Assembly: GCF_000406965.1 (NCBI RefSeq)
Contig: NZ_KE136357.1
Span: 1,016,853 to 1,080,852, forward strand
Direction: 5' to 3'
Length of the DNA: 64,000 bases
Origin: Enterococcus avium ATCC 14025
GTDB taxonomy: Bacteria > Bacillota > Bacilli > Lactobacillales > Enterococcaceae
How positions within the stretch are numbered: position 1 is the stretch's first letter; every line of letters starts with the position of its first letter. The translations under genes and the position numbers were made by a program. The notes beneath the pieces are model-generated. The model saw only the letters and a program-made list of their open reading frames with translations, did not search any database and was not told the origin of the DNA. Positions 33,515-42,170 of the stretch are shown here, one piece after another.

Positions 33515-33841
33515 ATGTTTGCTCAACAATTGAAGGATTTAAGAAAAAAAACACCTGGTTTGACTCAGACTGATATGGCAAAAAAATTGGGAATTGCGAA
33601 AACGACCTACGCTTCTTATGAACAAGGAAAACGAACACCTGATATTGAAACACAAAATAAAATTGCGGACTTCTTTAACGTTTCGCTGGACTACTTGCAT
33701 GGCCGAGAATCGAAGAACTCTTTTTCAGCAAAACAAATGACTGTCGCAGCTCATATTGACGATGAAGTGACCGAGGAACAGATGGAAGATATTTTGAATT
33801 ACATCGATTTTATTAAGCATAAGCACGTGAAGAAGGATTGA
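33515..33841 (+). CDS. XRE-family repressor (CI-like)
   Basis: A 108-residue protein. The N-terminal HTH (LTQTDMAKKLGIAKTTYASYEQGKRTPD, about residues 14-42; core GIAKTTYASYEQG) is typical of phage repressors; the C-terminus is short. The ATG at 33515 has AAAGGAG upstream. It precedes the ImmA-like protease by 4 bp and is divergent from the regulator at 32918. Confidence 0.88.
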   Translation: MFAQQLKDLRKKTPGLTQTDMAKKLGIAKTTYASYEQGKRTPDIETQNKIADFFNVSLDYLHGRESKNSFSAKQMTVAAHIDDEVTEEQMEDILNYIDFIKHKHVKKD

Positions 33842-33845
33842 GCAG

Positions 33846-34313
33846 ATGGATAAAGCAGAAAAACTTATGGCCAGTTTTCAGGGAATCAACTATATTTTCG
33901 ATCCTTCCATGCCAGATGGACAAAAAGGATTGTATATTGACAAGCATGTCTACTTAAATCCTCGTCAAACCTCCGAAGAGCTGACAGATACGGTTGCCGA
34001 AGAAATTGCCCATTATTTAACTAGCTCAGGCGATCTAATAAGTCAGGATACGACTGAGCAGCGAAAACAAGAACAACGAGCAAGGGATATTGGCGCTACC
34101 TTGGTCGTCACTCCAGAAGATATTATTGCTTGCTACAAAGAGCGTTTTTCAAACGTATGGGAATGTGCGGAGTTTTTAGGAGTAAATAAGGAGTCCTTTG
34201 AGCATGCGGTCAAAGTCTATGCAAGAATGTATGAAAAGGGGTTATCCTATCAAAATTACCGCATCCTTTTTCGAGCAAATGGTACGATTGGAGTATTTGA
34301 ATTTTTTGAATAA
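33846..34313 (+). CDS. ImmA/IrrE-family metallopeptidase
   Basis: A 155-residue protein with the metal-binding VAEEIAHYLTS (about residue 56), the E-E-x-x-H form common in repressor-partner ImmA-like proteins. In ICEBs1 and phages such a protease cleaves the neighbouring CI-like repressor upon DNA damage. It is in an operon with the repressor, which fits that role. Terminator follows. Confidence 0.78.
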   Translation: MDKAEKLMASFQGINYIFDPSMPDGQKGLYIDKHVYLNPRQTSEELTDTVAEEIAHYLTSSGDLISQDTTEQRKQEQRARDIGATLVVTPEDIIACYKERFSNVWECAEFLGVNKESFEHAVKVYARMYEKGLSYQNYRILFRANGTIGVFEFFE

Positions 34314-34314
34314 A

Positions 34315-34348
34315 AAATAAACGATCCTAGGCTAGGGTCGTTTATTTG
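34315..34348 (+). terminator. Terminator after the ImmA-like gene
   Basis: AAATAAACGA / TCGTTTATTT with TCCTAGG-CTAGGG inner pairs. Confidence 0.8.
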
Positions 34349-34413
34349 AGCGATTTCAATTAACTATCTTCATGTCAGTAATCGTAATTAGTTCAAGGAA
34401 AAATCATTCATTT

Positions 34414-34647
34414 TTAAAAATCTGTTTTCGGATCAACTAAGCTATCGTAACTAATTACTGTTGTGAAATCATTCAGATCCTCTGTTTCGCTTTTTATGAT
34501 TTGAACAATTGCCGAGTTATTCAACTTATTTTTTACAATGCCTCGTTGTGTTTCTTTTTTATATTCGAAAAATACCTCTTGGCCTACCGAGAAGCGCTCC
34601 CCTAAAAAAGAGGGATTTGGAGATTTAAATCCATAAGTGCTTGCCAT
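34414..34647 (-). CDS. Small protein, YkvS/DUF2187-like
   Basis: A 77-residue protein with a small barrel-like strand pattern (GERFSVGQEVFFEYKK, RGIVKNKLNNSAIVQI). It recalls the YkvS/DUF2187 family of unknown function. AAGGAGG precedes the ATG at 34647 by 8 nt. It lies downstream of the cold shock gene, beyond its terminator. Confidence 0.5.
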   Translation of the reverse strand: MASTYGFKSPNPSFLGERFSVGQEVFFEYKKETQRGIVKNKLNNSAIVQIIKSETEDLNDFTTVISYDSLVDPKTDF

Positions 34648-34668
34648 GTGAACATCCTCCTTCAAATA

Positions 34669-34702
34669 TTAAAAAAAGAAGATCGTTTCCGATCTTCTTA
34701 GT
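34669..34702 (-). terminator. Terminator of the cold shock gene
   Basis: AAGAAGATCG / CGATCTTCTT stem with T run on the minus strand. Confidence 0.85.
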
Positions 34703-34722
34703 CATCCGTAATTAAACAAATT

Positions 34723-34923
34723 TTAGTCTTTTACAATGTTTGAAGCTTGTAAGCCGCGTTGGCCTTCTTCAACATCAAAAGTCACTGCTTGGCCTTCATC
34801 CAAAGATTTAAAACCTTCACCTTGAATAGCTGAGAAATGAGCAAACACATCGTTGCCATCTTCACCAGTGATAAAACCAAAACCTTTTTCTGCATTAAAC
34901 CATTTTACTGTACCTTTATTCAT
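34723..34923 (-). CDS. Cold shock protein (CspA family)
   Basis: A 66-residue OB-fold RNA chaperone with RNP1 KGFGFI and RNP2 VFAHF motifs. TGGAGG precedes the ATG at 34923; an in-frame ATG 5 codons earlier has no site. The upstream 437 bp (34924-35360) is AT-rich and holds no gene; it probably includes a long cold-responsive 5' UTR, starting with CACATCAAATGTG-like palindromic sequence near 34940. Confidence 0.93.
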   Translation of the reverse strand: MNKGTVKWFNAEKGFGFITGEDGNDVFAHFSAIQGEGFKSLDEGQAVTFDVEEGQRGLQASNIVKD

Positions 34924-35360
34924 GTAAAGTACCTCCAATTACACATCAAATGTGTTTATTTGTAATAAAAAATGACGTGTAATAAAAAAGTATCTTAATA
35001 AATATAGATAACCAACTAGTCACATATCAAAGTATTACTTAGTTACCTTACCACGTATGGAGAGTAAAAGCAAACTTAATATGAACATTTACCAACTATA
35101 ACATCTAAAATATTAAGTTTTCAGTTTTTTTCTTAATAGATCTGGACATGAGGTTATTTATCTTGACTTATTAAGATAAGCCTAACGCATTCAATTTCTA
35201 TTTAAATAAATTTAGAAATAGCAGAAAACACGAACAATAACTTTTGAAGCTAAACAGTCATCTAAAATAAAAAATATTAAACGTATTTCGTTCTACATTC
35301 TTTCTTATTGTCTTATTTTTCCAATATTGTGCATTACACGAGAAAATATACTAAGTTAAT

Positions 35361-35642
35361 CTATAGCGCCTGAACCACAATTTCTACCACATCTCCAATA
35401 TCCTTTCCTATCTCCTTGCGAATATCTTTTCGAATTCCTAAAATATAGCAAATACTACCATCCTCATTTTTTACCCCCATATTCACAATACTTCCATCAT
35501 AGTCAACACCATCAAACGTCGCACGTACCTTGACACGGCCTTTACCAAATTCTTCCCGAACATCATAGGGAAAGATTACGTAAGCACCGCCTTTTCCTAC
35601 TTCTGATGCATAGATTTTAGAATCAAACTTGTATTCCTTCAT
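35361..35642 (-). CDS. DUF1905 domain protein
   Basis: A 93-residue small beta-barrel protein ([53 protein letters not shown]) matching the DUF1905 fold of unknown function. The ATG at 35642 has GAGGAG 7 nt upstream; the longer open frame runs back into the selC terminator and is rejected. Confidence 0.75.
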   Translation of the reverse strand: MKEYKFDSKIYASEVGKGGAYVIFPYDVREEFGKGRVKVRATFDGVDYDGSIVNMGVKNEDGSICYILGIRKDIRKEIGKDIGDVVEIVVQAL

Positions 35643-35699
35643 TTCTAAACTCCTCTTTCTTAGGTTTTGAAAATTTCTATTATAAACTTCTAAAATATA

Positions 35700-35754
35700 A
35701 AAAAGTCCGGCAAACACTGCTGAGATTGGCGTCAAATCAGTGTTTGTCAGACAT
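35700..35754 (-). terminator. selC: Terminator of selC
   Basis: Minus-strand stem GTCTGACAAACACTG / CAGTGTTTGCCGGAC with U6 directly downstream of the tRNA-Sec gene, ending its transcript. Confidence 0.85.
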
Positions 35755-35765
35755 AATAGTTTAAT

Positions 35766-35862
35766 TGGCGGGAATGTGTAGGAATCGAACCTACCCAAGA
35801 AGCTCCTAACTCCTCATACTGGTTTTGAAGACCAGAGGGAACACCAGAACCCATCCACTCCC
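35766..35862 (-). tRNA. selC: tRNA-Sec (anticodon TCA)
   Basis: 97 nt, longer than standard tRNAs. The acceptor GGGAGTG pairs with CATTCCC, the discriminator is G and CCA is encoded (35768-35766). The anticodon stem CTGGT/ACCAG frames loop CTTCAAA with anticodon TCA at 35828-35826. There is a long variable arm and a T arm GTAGG-TTCGATT-CCTAC. The architecture matches bacterial selenocysteine tRNA, which SelA charges with Sec and SelB delivers to UGA. It lies 7 kb from the sel operon, with its own terminator. Confidence 0.95.
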
Positions 35863-36014
35863 GAAACAAAATAATCATACCACTCCTTCAAGTTGGAATC
35901 AATAACAAAATGAAAAGAAAAAAAGAAAGAATTCACCTTATCTTAAATGCTTCTTTCTTTTTAAAAATTACTAAATTATTGGATTCAAAGTAGGATGATC
36001 TTTTCCTCAAAATC

Positions 36015-36368
36015 TTATTGATCGACGGAAAATTCACTTATTTCTTTATTTAAGAAATAAGAAATCATCGTTCGGATCAGCACGATCATCGCTAACTTGA
36101 TAATATCCTGAAAGGTGGGATTGATGATTGATTCAATAATGTCTGCAACAATCAAAAATTCCAGGCTCAGCAAAATATAACTGCCTAAATAGGCTTTAAT
36201 ACACTTGTTTTTGTGCAGCACAGAAGAATAATCCTGCTCACTTCTCGATTGGATTAATTTAACAAAGGAAAAAATTGCCCCATATAAAATGATAAAAATC
36301 GAGATGGCATCCAGTGCCAAAACGATGGGATGAAAAATAAGCTGAAGTATCTGTTCAAAATTTTCCAT
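36015..36368 (-). CDS. DUF1622 membrane protein
   Basis: A 117-residue protein with three membrane segments (about 10-35, 60-80, 88-108) and the LLSLEFLIVADIIESI and KLAMIVLIRTMISYFLNKEI segments of DUF1622. Function unknown. It lies between the selC gene and its duplicated 3' fragment. Confidence 0.75.
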   Translation of the reverse strand: MENFEQILQLIFHPIVLALDAISIFIILYGAIFSFVKLIQSRSEQDYSSVLHKNKCIKAYLGSYILLSLEFLIVADIIESIINPTFQDIIKLAMIVLIRTMISYFLNKEISEFSVDQ

Positions 36369-36533
36369 AATAATCCTGCCCTTTAAACTTTATATCTTTA
36401 TTTTAATCTGAAATAGATCACGAAGCAATCGGATTTTCTGTTGAATAATTTAGACTTTCTTAGCTCTATTTAAGTAGCGCGTAAGTTTCGCTGCTTATGG
36501 TAAGGACATTATTGATTCGAAAGGATGATTCTT

Positions 36534-36650
36534 ATGATGAACTCGTTAAAGAAAAATACGGCAAACCTTTTGAAAGATACGTTTTATGACTTAACGGTGT
36601 TGCTTATTTCCCATTTGCTTTATCAAATTATCACTCAGTTAATGAACTAA
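36534..36650 (+). CDS. Putative 38-residue hydrophobic peptide
   Basis: ATG 36534 to TAA 36648-36650; peptide begins MMNSLKKNTANLLKD and has a hydrophobic core (LTVLLISHLLYQII). An AAAGGATG site lies 6 nt upstream. Size, charge and single hydrophobic stretch resemble small membrane peptides such as type I toxins, but no antisense RNA could be set. It ends 2 bp before the selC-like fragment. Confidence 0.4.
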   Translation: MMNSLKKNTANLLKDTFYDLTVLLISHLLYQIITQLMN

Positions 36651-36651
36651 A

Positions 36652-36678
36652 TGGCGGGAATGTGTAGGAATTGAACCA
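36652..36678 (-). repeat. Duplicated 3' end of tRNA-Sec
   Basis: TGGCGGGAATGTGTAGGAAT is identical to the first 20 bases at 35766 (the CCA end of selC, read on +); the next bases differ by one and continue GAACC. It is 886 bp from the intact gene. It looks like an attachment-site remnant of an element that integrated at selC, or a local duplication. Confidence 0.75.
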
Positions 36679-36716
36679 CCTAATACAATCCTTCTTTTTC
36701 CGAATAAACGGTGTTC

Positions 36717-36813
36717 CAGAAGTAGCTTCTTCGGAAATAAGCCGAAATTTCACAAAAATTTGAGAAACAATTTTCGGAAATTTCTTCTTATTTCTTGAAG
36801 CTGACCACTTCTG
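36717..36813. repeat. Dispersed inverted-repeat element, copy A
   Basis: 97-bp near-palindrome with imperfect ends CAGAAGT-AGCTTCTTCGG and CTTCAAGAAATAAG-type complement (36789-36813) around GAAATAAG...CTTATTTC. The inner CACAAAAATTTGA (36751-36763) is also found in copy B at 59423. It follows the LTA synthase stop and may act as its terminator. Confidence 0.6.
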
Positions 36814-36831
36814 TCACAACCTCTACGTGTA

Positions 36832-38898
36832 CTATTGAATTGGCGGATACAATGCAGCTGTTGTCTTGTTGCCATTTTTTGAAAAAAGACTGGTTGATTG
36901 ATTGCCTTTTTCCTTTTCGATTGCCGTATTTTTCTTATCAAGATCATGATAATCGTATTTCTGCGGATCAATTGGTGTGAAGCCTTCTGGCGTGTAAAAA
37001 CGTAAGAGATTTTCTTGGTTCAGCTTATCAGATAGACTCAATGCTTGTTTGACCTGTTTTTGTTCCTTATCAATCTCTGATGCGATACCTAAAGCTTTCA
37101 CATCAACCTTTTCACCCATTTTATTCTCGTAGGTCTCGCCCCCTAATTCGGTATAATTTGGTGTAATAAAGTCGCCGTTACGGAAGGCAACTGTTTGATC
37201 ATGTTTTGGTGAAAATAGGTCTGTACCGAATTGAATATATTTCTGACTATCGATGCCCATTAAGTGTAACAATGTAGGTAAGACATCAATCTCACCACCA
37301 TATTGATGTTGAAGCCCACCATTTGTATAGCCAGGAATATGGAACATCAATGGTACACGCTGCATTTGAGCGTCATCGAATTTGTCCCAAGTCGTTGGAT
37401 CTTTTCCTAATGCTTTGGCCAAATCTTTGTTGTTGCTGTCGGAGATACCGAAATGGTCCCCATAAATCATAAAGATCGAGTTTTGATAAACACCGGAAGC
37501 TTTAAGATAATCAAAAAATTGACGCAGCGATTCATCCAAATAATGCGCGGTTCGGACATAATCATCCACCGTGCTATTGCCTGTTTTTAAGGCAGGAAAA
37601 TTAAAATTCTTATCGTCAGTCAAATAAGGGGTATGATTGGTTACCGTCAAGAATTTCGTATAGAATGGTTGCTGCAAATGCTCTAAATGACCAACCGTTT
37701 CCTTCAACATATCCTTATCTAAAATTCCGTAGCCTAAGTTTTCATCAGCTTGGTTAAAGTAAGAGCGATCAAAGAAGTTTTGATAGCCGAGATTCTTGTA
37801 TACGTGATCGCGATTCCAGAAGCTGCCGACATTTCCGTGGAAAACAGCGCTTGTATAGCCCGCTTCCTGATTCAAAATTGCCGGAGCGGCTTGGAATGTA
37901 TTGTCAGATCCTAATTGAGTAAATAAAGAGCCTTGAGACAATCCGAAGGTGCCTGTTTCCAGCATATTTTCTGCATCGCTGGTTTTCCCTTGACCGACCT
38001 CATGGAAGAAATTGTCGAAGGCTAATGTTTGCTTATTGTCATTTTCTAAACTATTCAAAAATGGTGTTACCTCTTGTCCGTCAACCTTCATATTGATCAA
38101 AAATTGCTGAAAACTTTCCAAGTGGATCACGATAATATTTTTGCCTTTTGCGATACCGTATTTACTTGGATCGGGCGCTGCATAATGACTCTTCGTATAT
38201 TTTAGAATGTCTGTTAACCCATTACTTGAAGCGTGAGCCCGCACGCTGTTGGTCTGCTCAGTCTTGATCCCATCATAAACAGTAAAGGCATCCAGGCCTA
38301 AATATTTAACGATATAAGAACGGTCAAAGGTTCGCTGCAGCAATTGTGGGCGATTGGCCTCGCTTAAGGATAAATTGATTGAGAAGGTCAATGCTGCTAG
38401 ACAGCTAACTGCCACTGCAAATGTTTTTTTGATCGGCTTGCTGGCAATTTCTTTGTGTTCAGCAAAGAGATAGATCAGAATGCCTAAAAATATAATTACG
38501 TCCAGCCAATAAAAAATATCATGCACCTTCATTAAGGCAAAGGAGCTGCCTGAAATTCCTTGTGAAACTTTAGAAAAACCAAGAATTGATTTGATCGTAA
38601 CAAAATCAGTAAATTCACGATAAAAAATCACATTCAAGTATAAGATCAAGGTATTTAACAGATCCATTAAAAACAACACGATCAAGGCTGGCTTAAATTT
38701 TTTTACGTAAAGGAAAACGCCAAACAACAGCAAGGTTGTAGCAATTGGATTGATCCACAAAATGAAGGTCTGAATGGACCCTTCCACCCCTAATGAAAAA
38801 TCTACATAATAGGCTAAAATTGTTTTTGCCCAAAATAGCAGACTAACTGTCAGTAGGATCAGCCAACGATTGCTAAACGCTTTTTTTACCCGGTTCAT
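36832..38898 (-). CDS. LTA synthase family protein
   Basis: A 688-residue polyglycerol-phosphate lipoteichoic acid synthase. Five membrane segments (residues about 10-190) precede an extracellular sulfatase-like domain. The Thr nucleophile is in EVGQGKTSDAENM near residue 310; metal ligands are in FMIYGDHFG near 485. It polymerises glycerol phosphate from phosphatidylglycerol. The start at 38898 (MNRVKKAF) has a GAAGTGAT site; an upstream ATG at 38964 lacks one. Monocistronic. Confidence 0.9.
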   Translation of the reverse strand: MNRVKKAFSNRWLILLTVSLLFWAKTILAYYVDFSLGVEGSIQTFILWINPIATTLLLFGVFLYVKKFKPALIVLFLMDLLNTLILYLNVIFYREFTDFVTIKSILGFSKVSQGISGSSFALMKVHDIFYWLDVIIFLGILIYLFAEHKEIASKPIKKTFAVAVSCLAALTFSINLSLSEANRPQLLQRTFDRSYIVKYLGLDAFTVYDGIKTEQTNSVRAHASSNGLTDILKYTKSHYAAPDPSKYGIAKGKNIIVIHLESFQQFLINMKVDGQEVTPFLNSLENDNKQTLAFDNFFHEVGQGKTSDAENMLETGTFGLSQGSLFTQLGSDNTFQAAPAILNQEAGYTSAVFHGNVGSFWNRDHVYKNLGYQNFFDRSYFNQADENLGYGILDKDMLKETVGHLEHLQQPFYTKFLTVTNHTPYLTDDKNFNFPALKTGNSTVDDYVRTAHYLDESLRQFFDYLKASGVYQNSIFMIYGDHFGISDSNNKDLAKALGKDPTTWDKFDDAQMQRVPLMFHIPGYTNGGLQHQYGGEIDVLPTLLHLMGIDSQKYIQFGTDLFSPKHDQTVAFRNGDFITPNYTELGGETYENKMGEKVDVKALGIASEIDKEQKQVKQALSLSDKLNQENLLRFYTPEGFTPIDPQKYDYHDLDKKNTAIEKEKGNQSTSLFSKNGNKTTAALYPPIQ

Positions 38899-39125
38899 CC
38901 GGATCACTTCTTTCTCTATTAAATTGTCCGTTTCTACTATAGAGCAGAATATAAAAAAATGCATATTTATTTGTATTGAAGGCTCAATCTTATTTTTTGG
39001 CTTAAATAGCGGTTTTTCCTTTAAAATTTAAGGAAAGACCCGCGAATTTTATCGCTTTTTCAGGTCAAGTGAAAATTTCCTAAGACATAAAATTTTCACA
39101 TTCTTAATAATTATCCATAAAATAA

Positions 39126-39163
39126 CAAAAACACCTTCCAGCGACTAACTGAAAGGTGTTTTT
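39126..39163 (-). terminator. Terminator of the BceB-like gene
   Basis: AAAACACCTTCCAG / CTGAAAGGTGTTTT with T run on the minus strand. Confidence 0.82.
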
Positions 39164-40966
39164 TTAGGCTTCGCGTTTCATGACAATCCCTGTATATATC
39201 CATATAGTTAATACATAATAGATAAAGTATAAAACAAAGAAGATCAAAAATGGCAGCCAAATGTTGCTGTAAGGTTCAGACAAAAGTGTAGTGAATAACT
39301 GCAGTCCAAACAAGACATGCGTGACTCCTAACAAGCCTGGAACCAAAAATAAGATACCGATCTCTTTGCGAATTGATTGCTTCAACAACTGACGGCGTGC
39401 ACCGATTTTTTCCAGCATGCTGTAGCGTTGGATATCACTTTTTGCACCAGATAAAATTTTAAACATCAAACAGCTGGCTAACATGGTTAGAAAGGCAATT
39501 CCCAAGAAGAAGCCCATAAATTCAAAGCCTGAGAACAGCGCATTGTATAGCTCATAAACCAGAGCCTTTTGATTCATGCCTGCTGAATTTTTATCCAACG
39601 TCGGATTTTTATGAAAATTTTCTTCGGCTAAATTTTTCAAAGCATCCTTATCTTTGGCAAAATCAGCCACTGTAATCAACCGTATCTCCGTTGTGTTACC
39701 AGGTAATGCTGAGAATGCTTCACTAGATAAAAATTGATGCTTCTTCGCACTTTGCTCTGGTAATTCCAACGATCTTAATTGATCCGAGGCTGACAAATCG
39801 TTTGCCAACTGTTCTCCCGTATAGCGCACTTCTTTCGTTTGACGGCTAGCCGTAAACTCCTTGACCTTCAAAGGGGCTTGATCAAATTGTGAACGATCAT
39901 AATAAACGGTCTCATTATCCTCTTTTTGTTGATAAACAGCATCAGAAGTTGGTGTGATTTTATCAAGCTCAGTTTCACTAAAGCTTTGTCCATTGTTTAA
40001 TACTAAGTCATAAGCAGAAGTTGCTTCAGTCATTTTCATGATTTCATTATGGAAGCCTAATCCAACAGTAATGGCACCGAGAGCTAGAGCAAAAAGCATC
40101 GCCACCATCGATAGAATTCGCGTATAATCTTGAATCCGGAAGCTTAATTGCGACAACGTAAAATTATTCAGCTTCTTTAAAGCGATGCTATCACGTCGTT
40201 TCAGTAAATCCAGTACGAAAATCAAAATTGAATGAAAAACAAAATACGTACCTAAAATAATGGTAATCAAGGCAATAATCAAGGCCAGAAAAGCTAGCTT
40301 CATTAATTGCGTCATCATGAAGTAGCCGATTCCTAGGAAAATGATTCCTGCCAGAACCTCCAATACTAACGTAAAAAGCTTACGATTAGCAGGTAGAGGC
40401 GTTTCACTAGCTTTTAGCAAATTCAAGATTGGCTTTTTCACAATCGTCATGGCATTTACGAATGCTGCCAATAAGAAAATCACGGTGAAAAAAATCAATG
40501 TAAATAGCACGGCTGAAGAATTTACAGCGGTGAAATGAGTGATTTTAATGTCTAATTGTTTGACCAATAATTGCTGCACAACACCGCTTAATCCAATACC
40601 AAGCAAAGTGCCGACAACAGTCGCGCCAACACCTACCACAAAAGTTTCAATAAAAATCAACTGTGCGATTTTACGGCCTTTTGCTCCTAACATCATAAAC
40701 ATCGCGTAATCCTTTTGACGCATCGTCATCAGAAAGGAGTTGGCGTATAAAATGTAGACGAAGGTAATAATTGAAAGTAGGACGGTTCCTAAATGAAAGA
40801 TCATTACTACCGATGAGATCATTGAATTACTTTCCAAAAAGGTCTTATTCGTTGCTAGACCCTCAAACATATAAAAGATTCCTGAGGCTACTACAAGTCC
40901 TGAAAATAAGACCACATAGTCACGCAAGCGTCCTTTGATTCCAGCAAGTGATAATTTTAAAAGCAT
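39164..40966 (-). CDS. ABC transporter permease (BceB/FtsX-like)
   Basis: A 600-residue permease with ten predicted membrane segments and a large extracellular domain (about residues 320-480), the layout of BceB-type antimicrobial-peptide detoxification or sensing transporters. FtsX-like segments are MFMMLGAKGRKIAQLIF near 85 and MLEKIGARRQLLKQSI near 515. It pairs with the ATPase 11 bp upstream. No BceRS-type two-component genes are in the window. Confidence 0.88.
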   Translation of the reverse strand: MLLKLSLAGIKGRLRDYVVLFSGLVVASGIFYMFEGLATNKTFLESNSMISSVVMIFHLGTVLLSIITFVYILYANSFLMTMRQKDYAMFMMLGAKGRKIAQLIFIETFVVGVGATVVGTLLGIGLSGVVQQLLVKQLDIKITHFTAVNSSAVLFTLIFFTVIFLLAAFVNAMTIVKKPILNLLKASETPLPANRKLFTLVLEVLAGIIFLGIGYFMMTQLMKLAFLALIIALITIILGTYFVFHSILIFVLDLLKRRDSIALKKLNNFTLSQLSFRIQDYTRILSMVAMLFALALGAITVGLGFHNEIMKMTEATSAYDLVLNNGQSFSETELDKITPTSDAVYQQKEDNETVYYDRSQFDQAPLKVKEFTASRQTKEVRYTGEQLANDLSASDQLRSLELPEQSAKKHQFLSSEAFSALPGNTTEIRLITVADFAKDKDALKNLAEENFHKNPTLDKNSAGMNQKALVYELYNALFSGFEFMGFFLGIAFLTMLASCLMFKILSGAKSDIQRYSMLEKIGARRQLLKQSIRKEIGILFLVPGLLGVTHVLFGLQLFTTLLSEPYSNIWLPFLIFFVLYFIYYVLTIWIYTGIVMKREA

Positions 40967-40977
40967 CGAATGACCTC

Positions 40978-41730
40978 CTACTGTTCCAGATTACCGAGAA
41001 TGCTTAAAATTTGACGATAAAAAGCTTCCCGAGTTTGGTTTTCTCTTTTTACTTCTTGATAGATCACGCCGTCTTTAATGAACAAGATCCGTTGACAATA
41101 ACTAGCAGAAAACGGATCATGTGTTACCAATAAAATCGATACTTGATCCCTTTGATTCAATTCCTCCATCGTGTCTAACAGATCCCTTGCACTGTTAGAA
41201 TCCAACGCACCTGTTGGTTCATCTCCCAAAAGAATAGTTGGCTGGGTAATCAAGGCGCGCGCCGCAGCAACCCGTTGCTTTTGACCACCAGAGATTTGGG
41301 CCGGGTAGCTATTTAAAATACCATCGATTGATAAACGTTTTGCCACTTCAGCAACTCGCCGATGGATGACTTTGCTCTTAGCCCCTTGTAAGGATAATGG
41401 AACTGCGATATTTTCTGCTGCTGTTAAATTTTCCAACAAATTGAAATCTTGGAAAATAAAACCAATCTCGCGACTACGGAAATCGGCTAATTGATTGCCC
41501 GATAATTTGGTTACATCCGCCTGATTAATCTGAATTTTGCCGTCAGTTGGTTTATCCAATGTTGCTAATAAATTTAATAAGGTTGATTTACCAGAACCAG
41601 ATGCTCCCATGATTCCGACGAATTCACCCTTTTCTACTTCAAATGAAATACCTTTCAAGGCCTGAGTTTTTTTCTGATTGCCTTTTCCGTAGGTTTTCTT
41701 TACCTCATTTACTGATACGATTTTTTCCAT
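40978..41730 (-). CDS. ABC transporter ATPase (BceA-like)
   Basis: A 250-residue ATPase: Walker A GASGSGKSTLLN near residue 42, signature QISGGQKQRVAAARAL near 142, Walker B TILLGDEPTGALDS near 165. The family drives BceB-type permeases using peptides such as bacitracin as substrate. A hairpin GGGTCAT / ATGACCC lies at 41757-41776 between it and yxeA. Confidence 0.92.
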   Translation of the reverse strand: MEKIVSVNEVKKTYGKGNQKKTQALKGISFEVEKGEFVGIMGASGSGKSTLLNLLATLDKPTDGKIQINQADVTKLSGNQLADFRSREIGFIFQDFNLLENLTAAENIAVPLSLQGAKSKVIHRRVAEVAKRLSIDGILNSYPAQISGGQKQRVAAARALITQPTILLGDEPTGALDSNSARDLLDTMEELNQRDQVSILLVTHDPFSASYCQRILFIKDGVIYQEVKRENQTREAFYRQILSILGNLEQ

Positions 41731-41810
41731 ACTTCCACTCCTCGTAATTAAACTAAGAGGGTCATTTTTGATGACCCGTCTTCTTCCTCAATACAACAGT
41801 CAAGGTTAAA

Positions 41811-42170
41811 TTAAACACCTAATTTATCCGCTGCTTTTTTAGGTAGATCTTTTTGTTGGACCTCTTCATAGGAAGTCACTCCTTTTTTCTTGTTCCAGGT
41901 AACTTTAAGAAACGCTTCCCGACGCAGCGGACGGTCTTTATTTGCATTAAAATCTAACTCTTTTTTGTTTCCATCCTTGTCATAGCCTGGCAACGAGTAT
42001 TTGTAATCAACGTAATTATTGCCGCTGTCATCTTTTTCTTCCACTCGTTGACCATCTGTTGTGACCTGAACGAAATACTCATCTCCACCTTTGACGACTT
42101 TATCTGCTATTTGTAAGCCTACAAAGGCGATAACAATTAAACTAACTAAACCGATTAAAAATTTTTTCAT
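41811..42170 (-). CDS. yxeA: YxeA-family protein
   Basis: A 119-residue DUF1093/YxeA protein: signal peptide or anchor (residues 1-23), then a strand-rich domain (EYFVQVTTDGQRVEE, YVDYKYSLPGYDKDG). YxeA genes are often linked to antimicrobial-peptide ABC transporters such as the one downstream. AAAGGAGC precedes the ATG at 42170. Confidence 0.85.
   Translation of the reverse strand: MKKFLIGLVSLIVIAFVGLQIADKVVKGGDEYFVQVTTDGQRVEEKDDSGNNYVDYKYSLPGYDKDGNKKELDFNANKDRPLRREAFLKVTWNKKKGVTSYEEVQQKDLPKKAADKLGV

Noticed and set aside
33329-33529. 66-codon minus-strand frame between the phage-like regulators
   Set aside because: Lies across the divergent promoter region and the repressor start, without a ribosome site.
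36015-36080. Third copy of the dispersed repeat at the DUF1622 gene end
   Set aside because: CTTATTTCTTTATTTAAGAA is a short local palindrome within coding sequence and lacks the shared core.
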